A program made the translations under genes and the position numbers. This document shows positions 24,107-30,179 of a stretch of 37,078 nt of DNA, in pieces. The notes below the pieces were generated by a model that was not told the origin of the DNA, did no database searches, and saw only the letters and a list, made by a program, of their open reading frames with translations. How positions within the stretch are numbered: the stretch's first letter is position 1; each line of letters opens with the position of its first letter. The DNA comes from a virus: IMG/VR virus record IMGVR_UViG_3300032160_001542, positions 1 to 37,078 of that record. The stretch is one strand, 5' to 3'.

Positions 24107-24189
24107 CCACAGATTCCACAGAGGGGCCAGATTCTGTCCTCGCCCCTGCCGTTTTTGGTGGAATACCAGAGATATGGGAAACTGAGAGA

Positions 24190-24372
24190 ATGCAGCAGCG
24201 AAACCTACGAGTGGTCAAATGGATCGGCACGATTCCCGTTATCGGAGTCTGTACCTTCTGTGACCGCTCGTTCACGGTTCCGTTGCCCGCGATAAAAAAG
24301 GTCGCGGACGCGCAAGAAAGTCTCAGGGTTCAATTCACCGAGCACAAGTGCAAAGGAGAGGATGCTAACTAG
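24190..24372 (+). CDS. 60-aa CxxC protein
   Basis: Starts at ATG 24190 behind GAGAGA; the frame is open upstream, but the protein-like part begins here. MQQRNLRVVKWIGTIPVIGV leads to C-T-F-C (27-30), then DRSFTVPLPAIKKVADAQES and a final EHKCK. This matches, from memory, a frequent family of short acidobacterial proteins with a CxxC knuckle and a DAQ..L...F..HKC ending, probably binding zinc. Function unknown. It diverges from the gene at 23810-24106. Confidence 0.7.
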   Translation: MQQRNLRVVKWIGTIPVIGVCTFCDRSFTVPLPAIKKVADAQESLRVQFTEHKCKGEDAN

Positions 24373-24463
24373 AAGTCAGTCTCGCCCTGCCCAAAAATAA
24401 ATGCCCAAAACTGTTCAAAATTGACCATTCCTGACAGCAACTTTGGAGCAGCATTAAACCGCC

Positions 24464-24607
24464 ATGACCAAAGAACTCAGCACCAAAAAGGCGCTTGAAA
24501 TCATTTGTCCAACCTGTGGAGCCGCTCCGGGAGAGAAGTGCGAACTTAGTACGGGCCAACCCCGCACCGAGCCGCATCGCGACCGGCGATTGATCGCAAA
24601 AGATTGA
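24464..24607 (+). CDS. 47-aa phage-type zinc-binding protein
   Basis: A short gene: ATG 24464, TGA 24605. The protein has C16-P-T-C19, C26 and H38 in ICPTCGAAPGEKCELSTG followed by EPHRDRRLIAKD. This Cys-Cys-Cys-His pattern with GA-PG-KC and PHRxR is a known small zinc-binding domain common in phage and actinobacterial proteins. GGAG lies about 15 nt upstream, so the ribosome site is weak. A structured hairpin with T-run follows 55 nt later and probably ends its transcript. Role unknown, probably nucleic acid binding. Confidence 0.72.
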   Translation: MTKELSTKKALEIICPTCGAAPGEKCELSTGQPRTEPHRDRRLIAKD

Positions 24608-24661
24608 GTGGCACATACGGAAGCCATACGCATCAGCACCTGAGTATTTGATTATGGGGTA

Positions 24662-24731
24662 AAGGGCAGCCATCTCTGGCTGAGCCGTTAGCCAACATTG
24701 GTGCCAGACTGTCTGCCCTTCTCCAATTTTT
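24662..24731 (+). terminator. long branched hairpin ending in a T-run, terminator or small RNA
   Basis: AAGGGCAG (24662-24669) pairs perfectly with CTGCCCTT (24713-24720). Inside, TCTGGC (24675-24680) pairs with GCCAGA (24703-24708), and GGCT/AGCC and CCAA/TTGG can form two tip hairpins. CTCCAATTTTTT follows. It ends transcription from the left. The size and branching exceed a simple terminator, so a small structured RNA is possible. Confidence 0.6.
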
Positions 24732-24810
24732 TATGGATCGTCGGAATCGCAGTCGGGGCAGAAACGCTCCTCAGAGACCAGACGAGTGCTCTCCGCGTGA
24801 CTGGAGGGAA

Positions 24811-24963
24811 ATGAGCGAACACCGCGCTCGTCGTGATCTCGTCAGCCGCGTTCCCAAGCAGCACATCTCGCTAAGCGCGGCTCGTACGCTGCTTGAACTC
24901 CACCGCATCTTCGCGCTGCCTGACTACGATCCACCCATGTTGGTTCCCCGCGCCAATCAATGA
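24811..24963 (+). CDS. 50-aa basic protein
   Basis: The frame is open from ATG 24733, but that ATG touches the T-run of the preceding terminator and has no ribosome site, whereas ATG 24811 has GGAGGG just before it. The product has a basic start (MSEHRARRDLVSRVPKQH) and one helix (SAARTLLELHRIF), ending with PPMLVPRANQ. Not recognised; composition is plausible for a small DNA-binding or regulatory peptide. If the longer start is used the protein is 76 aa and very Arg-rich. Confidence 0.45.
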   Translation: MSEHRARRDLVSRVPKQHISLSAARTLLELHRIFALPDYDPPMLVPRANQ

Positions 24964-24979
24964 GCCGGAAGCTTCGGGA

Positions 24980-24996
24980 CTGTTACAGTTTGAAAT
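24980..24996. repeat. 17-bp inverted repeat, left arm
   Basis: CTGTTACAGTTTGAAAT; its exact reverse complement is at 25347-25363. The pair encloses the frameshifted membrane gene, and this arm ends on the first base of its stop codon. Confidence 0.8.
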
Positions 24997-25303
24997 TAGT
25001 GGCCGAATCGCCCGACGATGACACCTATGATGGTGCCGCCGATAACTCCCATGCCGATAATCGGCCCATAGGCTTTAGTGATGAGGGCGTCGGAGATGCT
25101 CAGTAGCAGACCGAAGCAAAGTCCGACTGCCCATCCCGGCCACGGCAAGCGGCTGCGCCGATGACGAATCCGATGCCAAACCGCGCGATAAACGCCGCAG
25201 TGATTGCCGTCTTCTTATCTGGAAAGCTCATCGGTAGCATGATTCCGACGTCGATGGCTCCGAACACCAACCCGCAGATGACGCCAAGCAGGACTCTGGA
25301 CAT
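24996..25303 (-). pseudogene. small four-helix membrane protein, frameshifted
   Basis: Reading from ATG 25303 (AGGAG 7 nt upstream) gives MSRVLLGVICGLVFGAIDVG, two to three membrane helices, then the frame derails near 25145 and stops at 25100. The neighbouring frame continues perfectly: WPGWAVGLCFGLLLSISDAL, then PIIGMGVIGGTIIGVIVGR, ending at TAA 24996. Restoring one base in GCTTGCC gives A-L-P-W-P-G-W, the expected join. The full protein would be about 102 aa and is like small conserved bacterial membrane proteins of unknown function. It is either a real 1-nt deletion or a sequencing error. It lies inside perfect 17-bp inverted repeats. Confidence 0.75.
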
Positions 25304-25346
25304 GCTTCACTCCTGTCAGGCGGGACACTAAAGCTACGGCCTGTGG

Positions 25347-25363
25347 ATTTCAAACTGTAACAG
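25347..25363. repeat. 17-bp inverted repeat, right arm
   Basis: ATTTCAAACTGTAACAG, the exact reverse complement of 24980-24996. It is itself flanked by 10-bp direct repeats GGCCTGTGGA at 25338-25347 and 25363-25372, 25 nt apart. The direct repeat edges share one base with each side of this arm. Confidence 0.8.
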
Positions 25364-25370
25364 GCCTGTG

Positions 25371-25403
25371 GAGAAAAAGAAAAGCCAGCCGGTTGGCTGG
25401 CTT
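25371..25403 (-). terminator. terminator for the leftward accessory operon
   Basis: AAGCCAGCC-GGTT-GGCTGGCTT (25382-25403) is a perfect stem. Read leftward it is followed by TTTTCTTTTTCTC. It lies 27 nt after the stop of the gene at 25430-25690. The overall design (stem plus TTTTCTTTTT) matches the other leftward terminator at 26687-26724. Confidence 0.85.
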
Positions 25404-25429
25404 GGAAGGGCCTTACGAGAAACCGCTCG

Positions 25430-25690
25430 CTATTTCCTCCCTTCCTGAATGCCTTTTGCGATGCACTCTTGCTTTTCCTGCCAATGGCCGTTCTTGTCCG
25501 CGAAGACCGCCTTGCAAAGTTGCTGGTCCATCATCCGGTCGTGTTTCCGGACGGCCTCTTCCCGACTCTTTGTCTGTTGAATTTTGAACGCGATGGTCCC
25601 GACAATCAGCACGAGCACTGCCAGCAGTCCGATAATGATTTTGTTGGTCGTTATCTCGTCTCCCCCTCTTCGCGAAACAGTTTTTGTCAT
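25430..25690 (-). CDS. 86-aa single-pass membrane protein
   Basis: ATG 25690 overlaps the stop of the upstream gene (TAATG), which fixes the start and implies coupled translation. A basic N-terminus (MTKTVSRRGGDE) precedes one membrane helix (IIIGLLAVLVLIVGTIAF, about 20-37). A charged periplasmic or cytoplasmic tail follows with two cysteines (C57 in QQLCKAVFADKNG, C74 in KQECIAKG), perhaps a disulfide. It ends in a clear terminator. Not recognised. Partner of the paralogue gene upstream. Confidence 0.7.
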   Translation of the reverse strand: MTKTVSRRGGDEITTNKIIIGLLAVLVLIVGTIAFKIQQTKSREEAVRKHDRMMDQQLCKAVFADKNGHWQEKQECIAKGIQEGRK

Positions 25691-25956
25691 TAGCGTGCAC
25701 CTGCCTTCGCAGCCTTCGCCTTCGCTGCAACTTTGAGGACGCCGTTCGCCACGCACCAGTAGGCGTAGCGCACCACGCGGTCGTTCGTAACCTTCTTGCC
25801 GTCGAACTGTCTTCCGGTAAACTCCGCCTGGAGTTCCGCCACTGTGGCCTTGCCCTTCTTCGCGACGAAATCTACGAAGTGTTTGACGAAGCCGCGTTTG
25901 ATCGAGTCGGTCTTGGCAACCGTCAGTGTCTGAGTTTTAATCGTCTTGTAAGCCAT
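25690..25956 (-). CDS. helix-rich protein, paralogue of 27018-27350
   Basis: 88 aa from ATG 25956, chosen because AGGAG lies about 9 nt upstream; a longer frame to 26070 exists but runs into noncoding-looking sequence. The core reads DSIKRGFVKHFVDFVAKKG, then AEFTGRQFDGKKV and RVVRYAYWCVANG. The same skeleton appears in the gene at 27018 (ETVRRGFLKEFCDFTRKKG, AEFAGRQIDGHKI, RVHRYIRYAVNNG). The helix-loop-helix-(K/R)V-RY pattern suggests a small winged-helix DNA-binding fold, but I do not know the family. The tail is Lys/Ala-rich (VAAKAKAAKAGAR). Confidence 0.7.
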   Translation of the reverse strand: MAYKTIKTQTLTVAKTDSIKRGFVKHFVDFVAKKGKATVAELQAEFTGRQFDGKKVTNDRVVRYAYWCVANGVLKVAAKAKAAKAGAR

Positions 25957-26100
25957 CGGTGTTTCTCCTTGTCGGCAGTTGCCGATGACGAGATCATGTC
26001 CGCGCATGACGACGACCGACATGGGCACCGAAGGGTCACCCGTGAAAACTTTCGTGTCAGGAGTAGCCAATTACAGGTAGAGTGTGGTGAAATCAGTTTC

Positions 26101-26179
26101 GAGCTATAGAAGGCTGTGGGAGAGCCAGCGTCTGGGCTGGGCACACGCTCGCGGGACGATTGAGGGGGTTCTATAGCTC
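26101..26179. ncRNA. candidate structured RNA closed by an 11-bp inverted repeat
   Basis: GAGCTATAGAA (26101-26111) and TTCTATAGCTC (26169-26179) are exact reverse complements 57 nt apart. Between them lie GGCT/AGCC (26112-26115 with 26123-26126) and AGCGT/ACGCT (26127-26131 with 26145-26149), so a three-way junction is possible. It lies in a 240-nt gap between two leftward genes. Strand and role are unknown; it could instead be a DNA operator. Confidence 0.4.
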
Positions 26180-26198
26180 AGGACGACGGCTCGGAGCA

Positions 26199-26669
26199 TT
26201 AGGCCTTTGGCTTCCTTCCGGTGATCGACAGGCAGAAATTGTTCTCGAACTCCGACAAAACTTCTGCCACCTTATCCTGTCGCCAGTACCTTTCTGTCTG
26301 CGTTTTCGACGTTGGACTGTCGCGCTTCGCCCGTGCGTCAGCTTCGCTTCTCGGGATCAAAAATATGCGTCTTCCGATCTGATCTGCTCCCGGTAGCAGA
26401 ACGACGGCCAACCAATCGAACTGATCTTTGGCGTCATAAACGACAAAGGTGCTACCACCACGCTTGAAGGTTCGGGACTTCACCGAAATGCGTTGTGGCG
26501 GCCCACCATCTGGTGGCTGTGCGATAACGTCATAGCAAGGCCAGTTGTCCGGCACCTTCATGGCCGGAACGCCAGCCAAGGTCAACTCGGCAGCGACCAA
26601 CATCTCGCAAGCATCGCCCATCTGTTTGGATGTGTACAGTCGTGCGTCTCGCGTCGATTGTTTTGGCAT
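26199..26669 (-). CDS. PD-(D/E)XK nuclease-like protein
   Basis: 156 aa from ATG 26669. The start helix has GDACEMLVAAELTLAG (a glutamate in the first helix), then D in CYDVIAQ and a V-K pair in QRISVKSRTF, followed by strands (FVVYDAKDQFDWLAVVLL). That order (E...D...xVK) is the PD-(D/E)XK fold of restriction enzymes and Holliday resolvase-like proteins; here the usual E/Q before xK is replaced by S, so activity is uncertain. Frames further up (26708) lie in the terminator of the next gene. TATAAT ends 7 nt before ATG 26669, as in leaderless transcripts. No methylase neighbour is seen. Confidence 0.68.
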   Translation of the reverse strand: MPKQSTRDARLYTSKQMGDACEMLVAAELTLAGVPAMKVPDNWPCYDVIAQPPDGGPPQRISVKSRTFKRGGSTFVVYDAKDQFDWLAVVLLPGADQIGRRIFLIPRSEADARAKRDSPTSKTQTERYWRQDKVAEVLSEFENNFCLSITGRKPKA

Positions 26670-26676
26670 GGGTCGC

Positions 26677-26682
26677 ATTATA
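26677..26682 (-). promoter_or_regulatory. TATAAT -10 box placed for a leaderless transcript
   Basis: A perfect TATAAT on the minus strand sits 7 nt before ATG 26669, so transcription would begin at or next to the start codon. No ribosome site is seen. A clear -35 box is not visible. Confidence 0.4.
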
Positions 26683-26686
26683 CGAT

Positions 26687-26724
26687 TACGACAAAAAGAA
26701 AAGGGCACCCGTGAAGGGTGGCCC
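26687..26724 (-). terminator. terminator for the 27350-26743 genes
   Basis: Read leftward: GGGCCACCC, TTCAC loop, GGGTGCCC, then TTTTCTTTTTG. The stem has one bulged base. It lies 19 nt after the stop of the GDWGD gene and just before the nuclease gene, separating the two units. Confidence 0.82.
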
Positions 26725-26742
26725 GAGATTTGTGTGGGGTGA

Positions 26743-27021
26743 TCAGTATTCGTCTGGAAGAAGAAAGGTCGTCGCGCTCCGGTCGGCTTCCGTGATGATC
26801 CAGAACTTCACGCCCGTGCTGAGCGTGTAAGCCGACAGCAGACGCCAGCCGTGCTGGAGGCTGAGTTCGTTCTCGTGCCGGTCGTGCTCGTCAACATCGC
26901 CCCAGTCGCCAGCCAGATGCCGCTCAAGAAACACGAGCGGTGATTCTCCCGATGCCCTGAATGCGTCCAGGACACCGGGAGTCGCCACGACCGAGCCGGG
27001 AGAAAACTTCACCGCGCTCAC
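26743..27021 (-). CDS. small conserved protein (TPG...GDWGD family)
   Basis: 92 aa. Known to me as a widespread short protein of unknown function, often annotated only as hypothetical or plasmid-related. The family pattern is complete: VVATPGVLDAF (11-21), LERHLAGDWGDVDEHD (32-47), NELSLQHGWRLLSAY and the ending KFWIITEADRSATTFLLPDE. It starts at GTG 27021, overlapping the upstream stop (GTGA), with AAGG 6-9 nt ahead. It is co-transcribed with the helix-rich paralogue before it. The function is not known. Confidence 0.85.
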   Translation of the reverse strand: MSAVKFSPGSVVATPGVLDAFRASGESPLVFLERHLAGDWGDVDEHDRHENELSLQHGWRLLSAYTLSTGVKFWIITEADRSATTFLLPDEY

Positions 27022-27350
27022 TTCGCCTTCTTGAACTGCCCGTTGTTGACGGCGTAGCGGATGTATCGGTGGACTCGCGCAGCGTCGATTTTGTGTCCAT
27101 CGATTTGCCTGCCAGCAAATTCTGCGATGAGCATCGCGGCATCCACCGTGCCCTTCTTCCTAGTGAAGTCGCAAAACTCCTTTAGGAACCCGCGCCTGAC
27201 CGTTTCAGTTGAGCCGATCGTGTAACGCTCGGGTTCGGGTGGGGCGGTCCTCAGCGAAGTGGTTACCTTCGCTTTCTCGGCCTTCCCGTTCTCCGGTTTG
27301 TCGTTCGCTGCTGCCCGCTTCGCGTCTGTCGTCGTGACTTGTTTCTTCAT
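27018..27350 (-). CDS. helix-rich protein, paralogue of 25690-25956
   Basis: 110 aa. GAGGAGA lies 7 nt before ATG 27350. The Lys/Ala/Asn-rich first 35 residues look flexible. The remaining 70 align throughout with the gene at 25690: STETVRRGFLKEFCDFTRKK, then AEFAGRQIDGHKI, then RVHRYIRYAVNNGQFKKAK. Both copies start a leftward two-gene unit whose second gene overlaps the first by one to four nt. Probably a small DNA-binding (winged-helix-like) protein; no published family comes to mind. Confidence 0.75.
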   Translation of the reverse strand: MKKQVTTTDAKRAAANDKPENGKAEKAKVTTSLRTAPPEPERYTIGSTETVRRGFLKEFCDFTRKKGTVDAAMLIAEFAGRQIDGHKIDAARVHRYIRYAVNNGQFKKAK

Positions 27351-27504
27351 CGCTGTTCTCCTCGATTTGAATTAGGGGGAGGCGAGAGATTGTGTCCCAG
27401 TGGGAGGAGGGCCGACATCAACTTTCTGGAGGATCAGGCCGAACTTACATTCGTAACTTGCGGAGTGGATGCTGGCGATAGTCCACTAATAGCTGGAGGT
27501 TGCT

Positions 27505-27798
27505 ATGAGGTTATTGTCGCTCTGCATTGTCTGCGCGCTCGCTCTTTGCACGACCGCGTGCAACTCCCGATTCAGCGATACAGATGTTGCGAGAACTGAG
27601 TCTGATATCAGGAGTCAGTTCGAGCAGAAGGGTTTTGTAGTCGAACAGGTCAGCATGGTTCGGGATTCCGACAGGCACATGTCCGGCTTCGCGAAAGTGA
27701 GAAAGCCGGGACTGCTGACAAGCAAACTTGAGTCGACCAAGAATTGCACCGCGACGATGGATGAAGGCTCCGGGAAGTCTATTTGGCAGTGCAAATAA
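27505..27798 (+). CDS. small lipoprotein
   Basis: 97 aa. A signal sequence of 18 residues (MRLLSLCIVCALALCTTA) ends at C19, a lipobox of the form L-C-T-T-A-C, so the mature protein is anchored by lipid. The mature part has a helix (DTDVARTESDIRSQFEQKG) and strands (FVVEQVSMVRD, GFAKVRKPG), and two cysteines near the end. GGAGG lies 5 nt before the ATG. This shape resembles small DUF4333-like lipoproteins, but I would not name the family. It is divergently placed from the 27350 operon. Confidence 0.75.
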   Translation: MRLLSLCIVCALALCTTACNSRFSDTDVARTESDIRSQFEQKGFVVEQVSMVRDSDRHMSGFAKVRKPGLLTSKLESTKNCTATMDEGSGKSIWQCK

Positions 27799-27814
27799 GA
27801 ATAGGATCTAAACA

Positions 27815-28117
27815 ATGAGTGACAACGCAATCGCGGTAGTGGTTCCCTTAGCGGTCCTCGGATTCTTGATCGCAATTATCTGGTTGGCTTTGCGACAACA
27901 CTACAAGCAGGCCGCACGAGAGTATCTTTGCCTCGGATGTGAAACGGTATCCTCCAACAACTTTGCTAAGCGTCCCTTCTGGCCTTGGTTTATTGTCGGC
28001 CCATTCGCGCTGCTATGGCCGAAGAAAATGACGTGTCGGACATGCAATTCCCACGAACTCGTCCCAGCGGATTCTCCACGTGCCCGAAAGGTCATGGGAG
28101 CGGCTGCGGGAAAGTAG
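27815..28117 (+). CDS. membrane protein with zinc ribbon
   Basis: 100 aa. A membrane helix (AIAVVVPLAVLGFLIAIIWLA, 5-25) is followed by two CxxC pairs, C39-L-G-C42 and C74-R-T-C77, with a second hydrophobic and aromatic stretch between them (FWPWFIVGPFALLW, 55-68). The Cys pairs would form one zinc ribbon on the same side of the membrane. AGGAT lies 8 nt upstream. It follows the lipoprotein gene by 16 nt, so the pair is likely one unit. Not recognised. Confidence 0.72.
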   Translation: MSDNAIAVVVPLAVLGFLIAIIWLALRQHYKQAAREYLCLGCETVSSNNFAKRPFWPWFIVGPFALLWPKKMTCRTCNSHELVPADSPRARKVMGAAAGK

Positions 28118-28149
28118 TAAACAAACATCATCCTTAATTGGAGGAGGAA

Positions 28150-28275
28150 ATGTCAGACGATCCATCCGAGCCTTTGAAATGGCAGGACATGCTGCGGTCC
28201 TGTAATAAGGCGTCGCCGGAGGGCAGTGACTGGAAGCCATTCCCAGGGATTCGACAAATAGGAGAAAGACAATGA
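28150..28275 (+). CDS. 41-aa protein coupled to the next gene
   Basis: GGAGGAGG lies just before ATG 28150, one of the best ribosome sites in the window. The frame ends at TGA 28273 and overlaps the next ATG by four bases (ATGA), a standard coupling. The product (MSDDPSEPLKWQDMLRSCNK...GIRQIGERQ) is soluble and not recognised. The two gene-like signs together make it more likely real than chance. Confidence 0.62.
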   Translation: MSDDPSEPLKWQDMLRSCNKASPEGSDWKPFPGIRQIGERQ

Positions 28276-28835
28276 AACGGATTCTGGTAGCAATGTTCAG
28301 CTTGATGGTGGTAACGAGTGCGTTAGCCAAAGACAAAAAGAAACCAGAGTTTGCAAAACTTTCGGATTATGATCAGGTAGCTCATGTGCTGGGTTATGAA
28401 CAGCCCTTTGAAGAGCAGGGCGGAGTTACTTTTTCCGACGGTTCCTCAGTGGCTTGCAGAGATATTGGGAATCAGACGTACTGCCATGAAGCAGATGGTA
28501 AGATTAAGCAGCTTGTGGTTGGAACGAGCAAGGGTGAATTGGAAATGACTTTGAACCCAGATCCTGCGCCTTGTTGTGAGGCTCCAACTCACGATTCTAT
28601 TCAAGTGCAGTTTGCTGACCCAATTAGAGATATCATTCTGAGTGATCCAACTGCCAAAGGTAATGCTGGTGGCTCGTTTGTGTTTCGGTTTGAGGATACT
28701 CATATCTACTCAACTATTGCTGTTCCGGTGATGGCTAAAGACAAGAAAGGGAATGTGGTAGTAATAGGGGAGAGAACCTACACGGCGTATCCATGTAACA
28801 GGAATGCGGGTTTTTGCAAGGTATTGGGGAAGTAA
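28272..28835 (+). CDS. secreted protein of unknown function
   Basis: 187 aa. N-terminal signal peptide MKRILVAMFSLMVVTSALA, cut probably after A19. The mature part has six cysteines (for instance CRDIG, TYCHEADG, PCCEAP, PCNRNAGFC), which suggests disulfides in the periplasm. Strand-rich segments follow. Start overlaps the 41-aa gene by ATGA. Base composition is visibly more AT-rich than the structural genes, suggesting a different origin. Not recognised. Confidence 0.7.
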   Translation: MKRILVAMFSLMVVTSALAKDKKKPEFAKLSDYDQVAHVLGYEQPFEEQGGVTFSDGSSVACRDIGNQTYCHEADGKIKQLVVGTSKGELEMTLNPDPAPCCEAPTHDSIQVQFADPIRDIILSDPTAKGNAGGSFVFRFEDTHIYSTIAVPVMAKDKKGNVVVIGERTYTAYPCNRNAGFCKVLGK

Positions 28836-28991
28836 CATTCTTCGGAAGCTGCGCCGTTGCTGGTCCCGAATCTACACCGCAATCCCCACCCGTCCAACCT
28901 CACCCTCGGACCGACATTACCTTGCGCACCTATCAATCCATAAGACTCAAGGGCGAGACTTTTATAAACAGCAGCGAAGCTGAGAGAGACA

Positions 28992-29795
28992 ATGAAGAAG
29001 ACGTCCCTCACGTTGATCAACCCGAACGGCGTCGCGGACACGAACGCTGCCACGGCGATAGAAGTGGATTACATCCAGCTTGTGGCGTGGCTTCTGATGA
29101 AGAAAACCAATCCCAACTGTCCTGTGCCGGGTTGCAAAGCGAAAGCGCCACATACGGATGACCCGATTGTTAAGGGACTCGTCCACAACTTTTCCGATCT
29201 GGCAAATGTTGCTGGATGGACGTGCGCGTCGTTAGCCGAGCTTGGGAAGTCGATGGCTGACGACATTGCGGCTGGCCGCCATTTCGCGCTGGTCACTCGC
29301 ACTCGCCAACCGGAAGAACTTTACGTCCGTGCGCTGTACGCCATGTTCATCGCCGACCCCGGCGAAGTGGCGCATATCATGTCGGACGCAACGCCGAACA
29401 GCTTCACCGTGATGTACCGGAAGGTCAATAAGCTGATATTCGGAGGAAAGGGAATACTTGAAGTGTCGCAGCCCGGTCTTACCTCCGGCACGTTTACTGC
29501 GATGGGCACGATCAACAGCGGGGCGCACGCATCCTTCTCGGCGATGTTGATGGTGGTCGGACTCGTTAAGAATCCCGAGCACCTTGCTGCGTTCACGGAC
29601 GGGAAATACCTCGACCACATTTCCCTCTACTGTAGCTACCTCGATCATGCACGCAGGCTTTTCGCTGAGGGCAAGGACAAAGCTGCGGTCTTGGCTGAGA
29701 TGGTCGAGTTGCACCGCCCTCAAACTTTCGCGGCGTCTATGGCGACGGTGGCGTCTGTCAGATTGAAGAAGAAAGAGGCGGGCGCTACAGGCTAG
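28992..29795 (+). CDS. uncharacterised 267-aa protein
   Basis: GAGAGACA precedes ATG 28992. The N-terminal part has C43-P-V-P-G-C48 with H54 (PNCPVPGCKAKAPH), a possible metal site. The remaining 200 residues look all-helical: LVHNFSDLANVAGW, MFIADPGEVAHIMSDATPNS, then YLDHARRLFAEGKDKAAVLA. The last 15 residues are basic (SVRLKKKEAG). I do not recognise it. It has the length of a real domain protein and ends near a convergent gene, 120 nt away. Confidence 0.68.
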   Translation: MKKTSLTLINPNGVADTNAATAIEVDYIQLVAWLLMKKTNPNCPVPGCKAKAPHTDDPIVKGLVHNFSDLANVAGWTCASLAELGKSMADDIAAGRHFALVTRTRQPEELYVRALYAMFIADPGEVAHIMSDATPNSFTVMYRKVNKLIFGGKGILEVSQPGLTSGTFTAMGTINSGAHASFSAMLMVVGLVKNPEHLAAFTDGKYLDHISLYCSYLDHARRLFAEGKDKAAVLAEMVELHRPQTFAASMATVASVRLKKKEAGATG

Positions 29796-29917
29796 GACGG
29801 TTCGGAATCGCAAACCAGTTGCCCTTTGGGGCTGATCTATGTCTTCAAAACCATTCCAGCGTCGTCTTCAAACCTGTCGCCAACTGAGAATGGAAATCAG
29901 TGAGTCTTCGAGCAGGT

Positions 29918-30160
29918 TCATGCGGGGGATTTTATCGGGTCTCGGACGTATTGCGGTCGTTTCTTCTCAAATCTGGACTCTTCTATGGAACATCGGGTAC
30001 ACGTGTGCAAGTGTTCGTCGAGTCTGGCGAGGCGAGAGTTGTATTCTCCTGTGTCGAACTTTTCTGCGAGTACATCTTCCTGCGTTTCAAAGTTCACGAA
30101 TGTCTCTGCAAGTTTCTCGTAGAGACTCCATCCCGTCGAGCAATAATGAGGGTTGTCCAT
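29918..30160 (-). CDS. 80-aa protein with ZAS-like HxxxCxxC motif
   Basis: ATG 30160 follows GGAGCCGGAAG, with the upstream gene's stop 17 nt away. The core RLDEHLHTCTRCSIEE contains H50-x3-C54-x2-C57, the pattern of zinc-binding anti-sigma (ZAS, zf-HC2) domains. The N-terminus has another cysteine (PHYCSTG) that would supply a fourth ligand. No membrane helix is present. Small ZAS-like proteins can bind sigma-like or regulator proteins; being paired with a winged-helix gene makes a regulatory pair plausible. Inference only. Confidence 0.6.
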   Translation of the reverse strand: MDNPHYCSTGWSLYEKLAETFVNFETQEDVLAEKFDTGEYNSRLARLDEHLHTCTRCSIEESRFEKKRPQYVRDPIKSPA

Positions 30161-30179
30161 TTCACTTCCGGCTCCGTTC

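Noticed and set aside
24123-24157. terminator at the end of the late operon
   Set aside because: GGGGC/GCCCC stem of only 5-6 bp, with the T-run displaced by 5 nt; too weak to list.
26165-26215. tRNA-like start (GGGGGTT...ATAGCTCAGGA)
   Set aside because: It resembles an acceptor and D-arm but no anticodon or T-arm follows; the ATAGCTC is part of the 11-bp inverted repeat.
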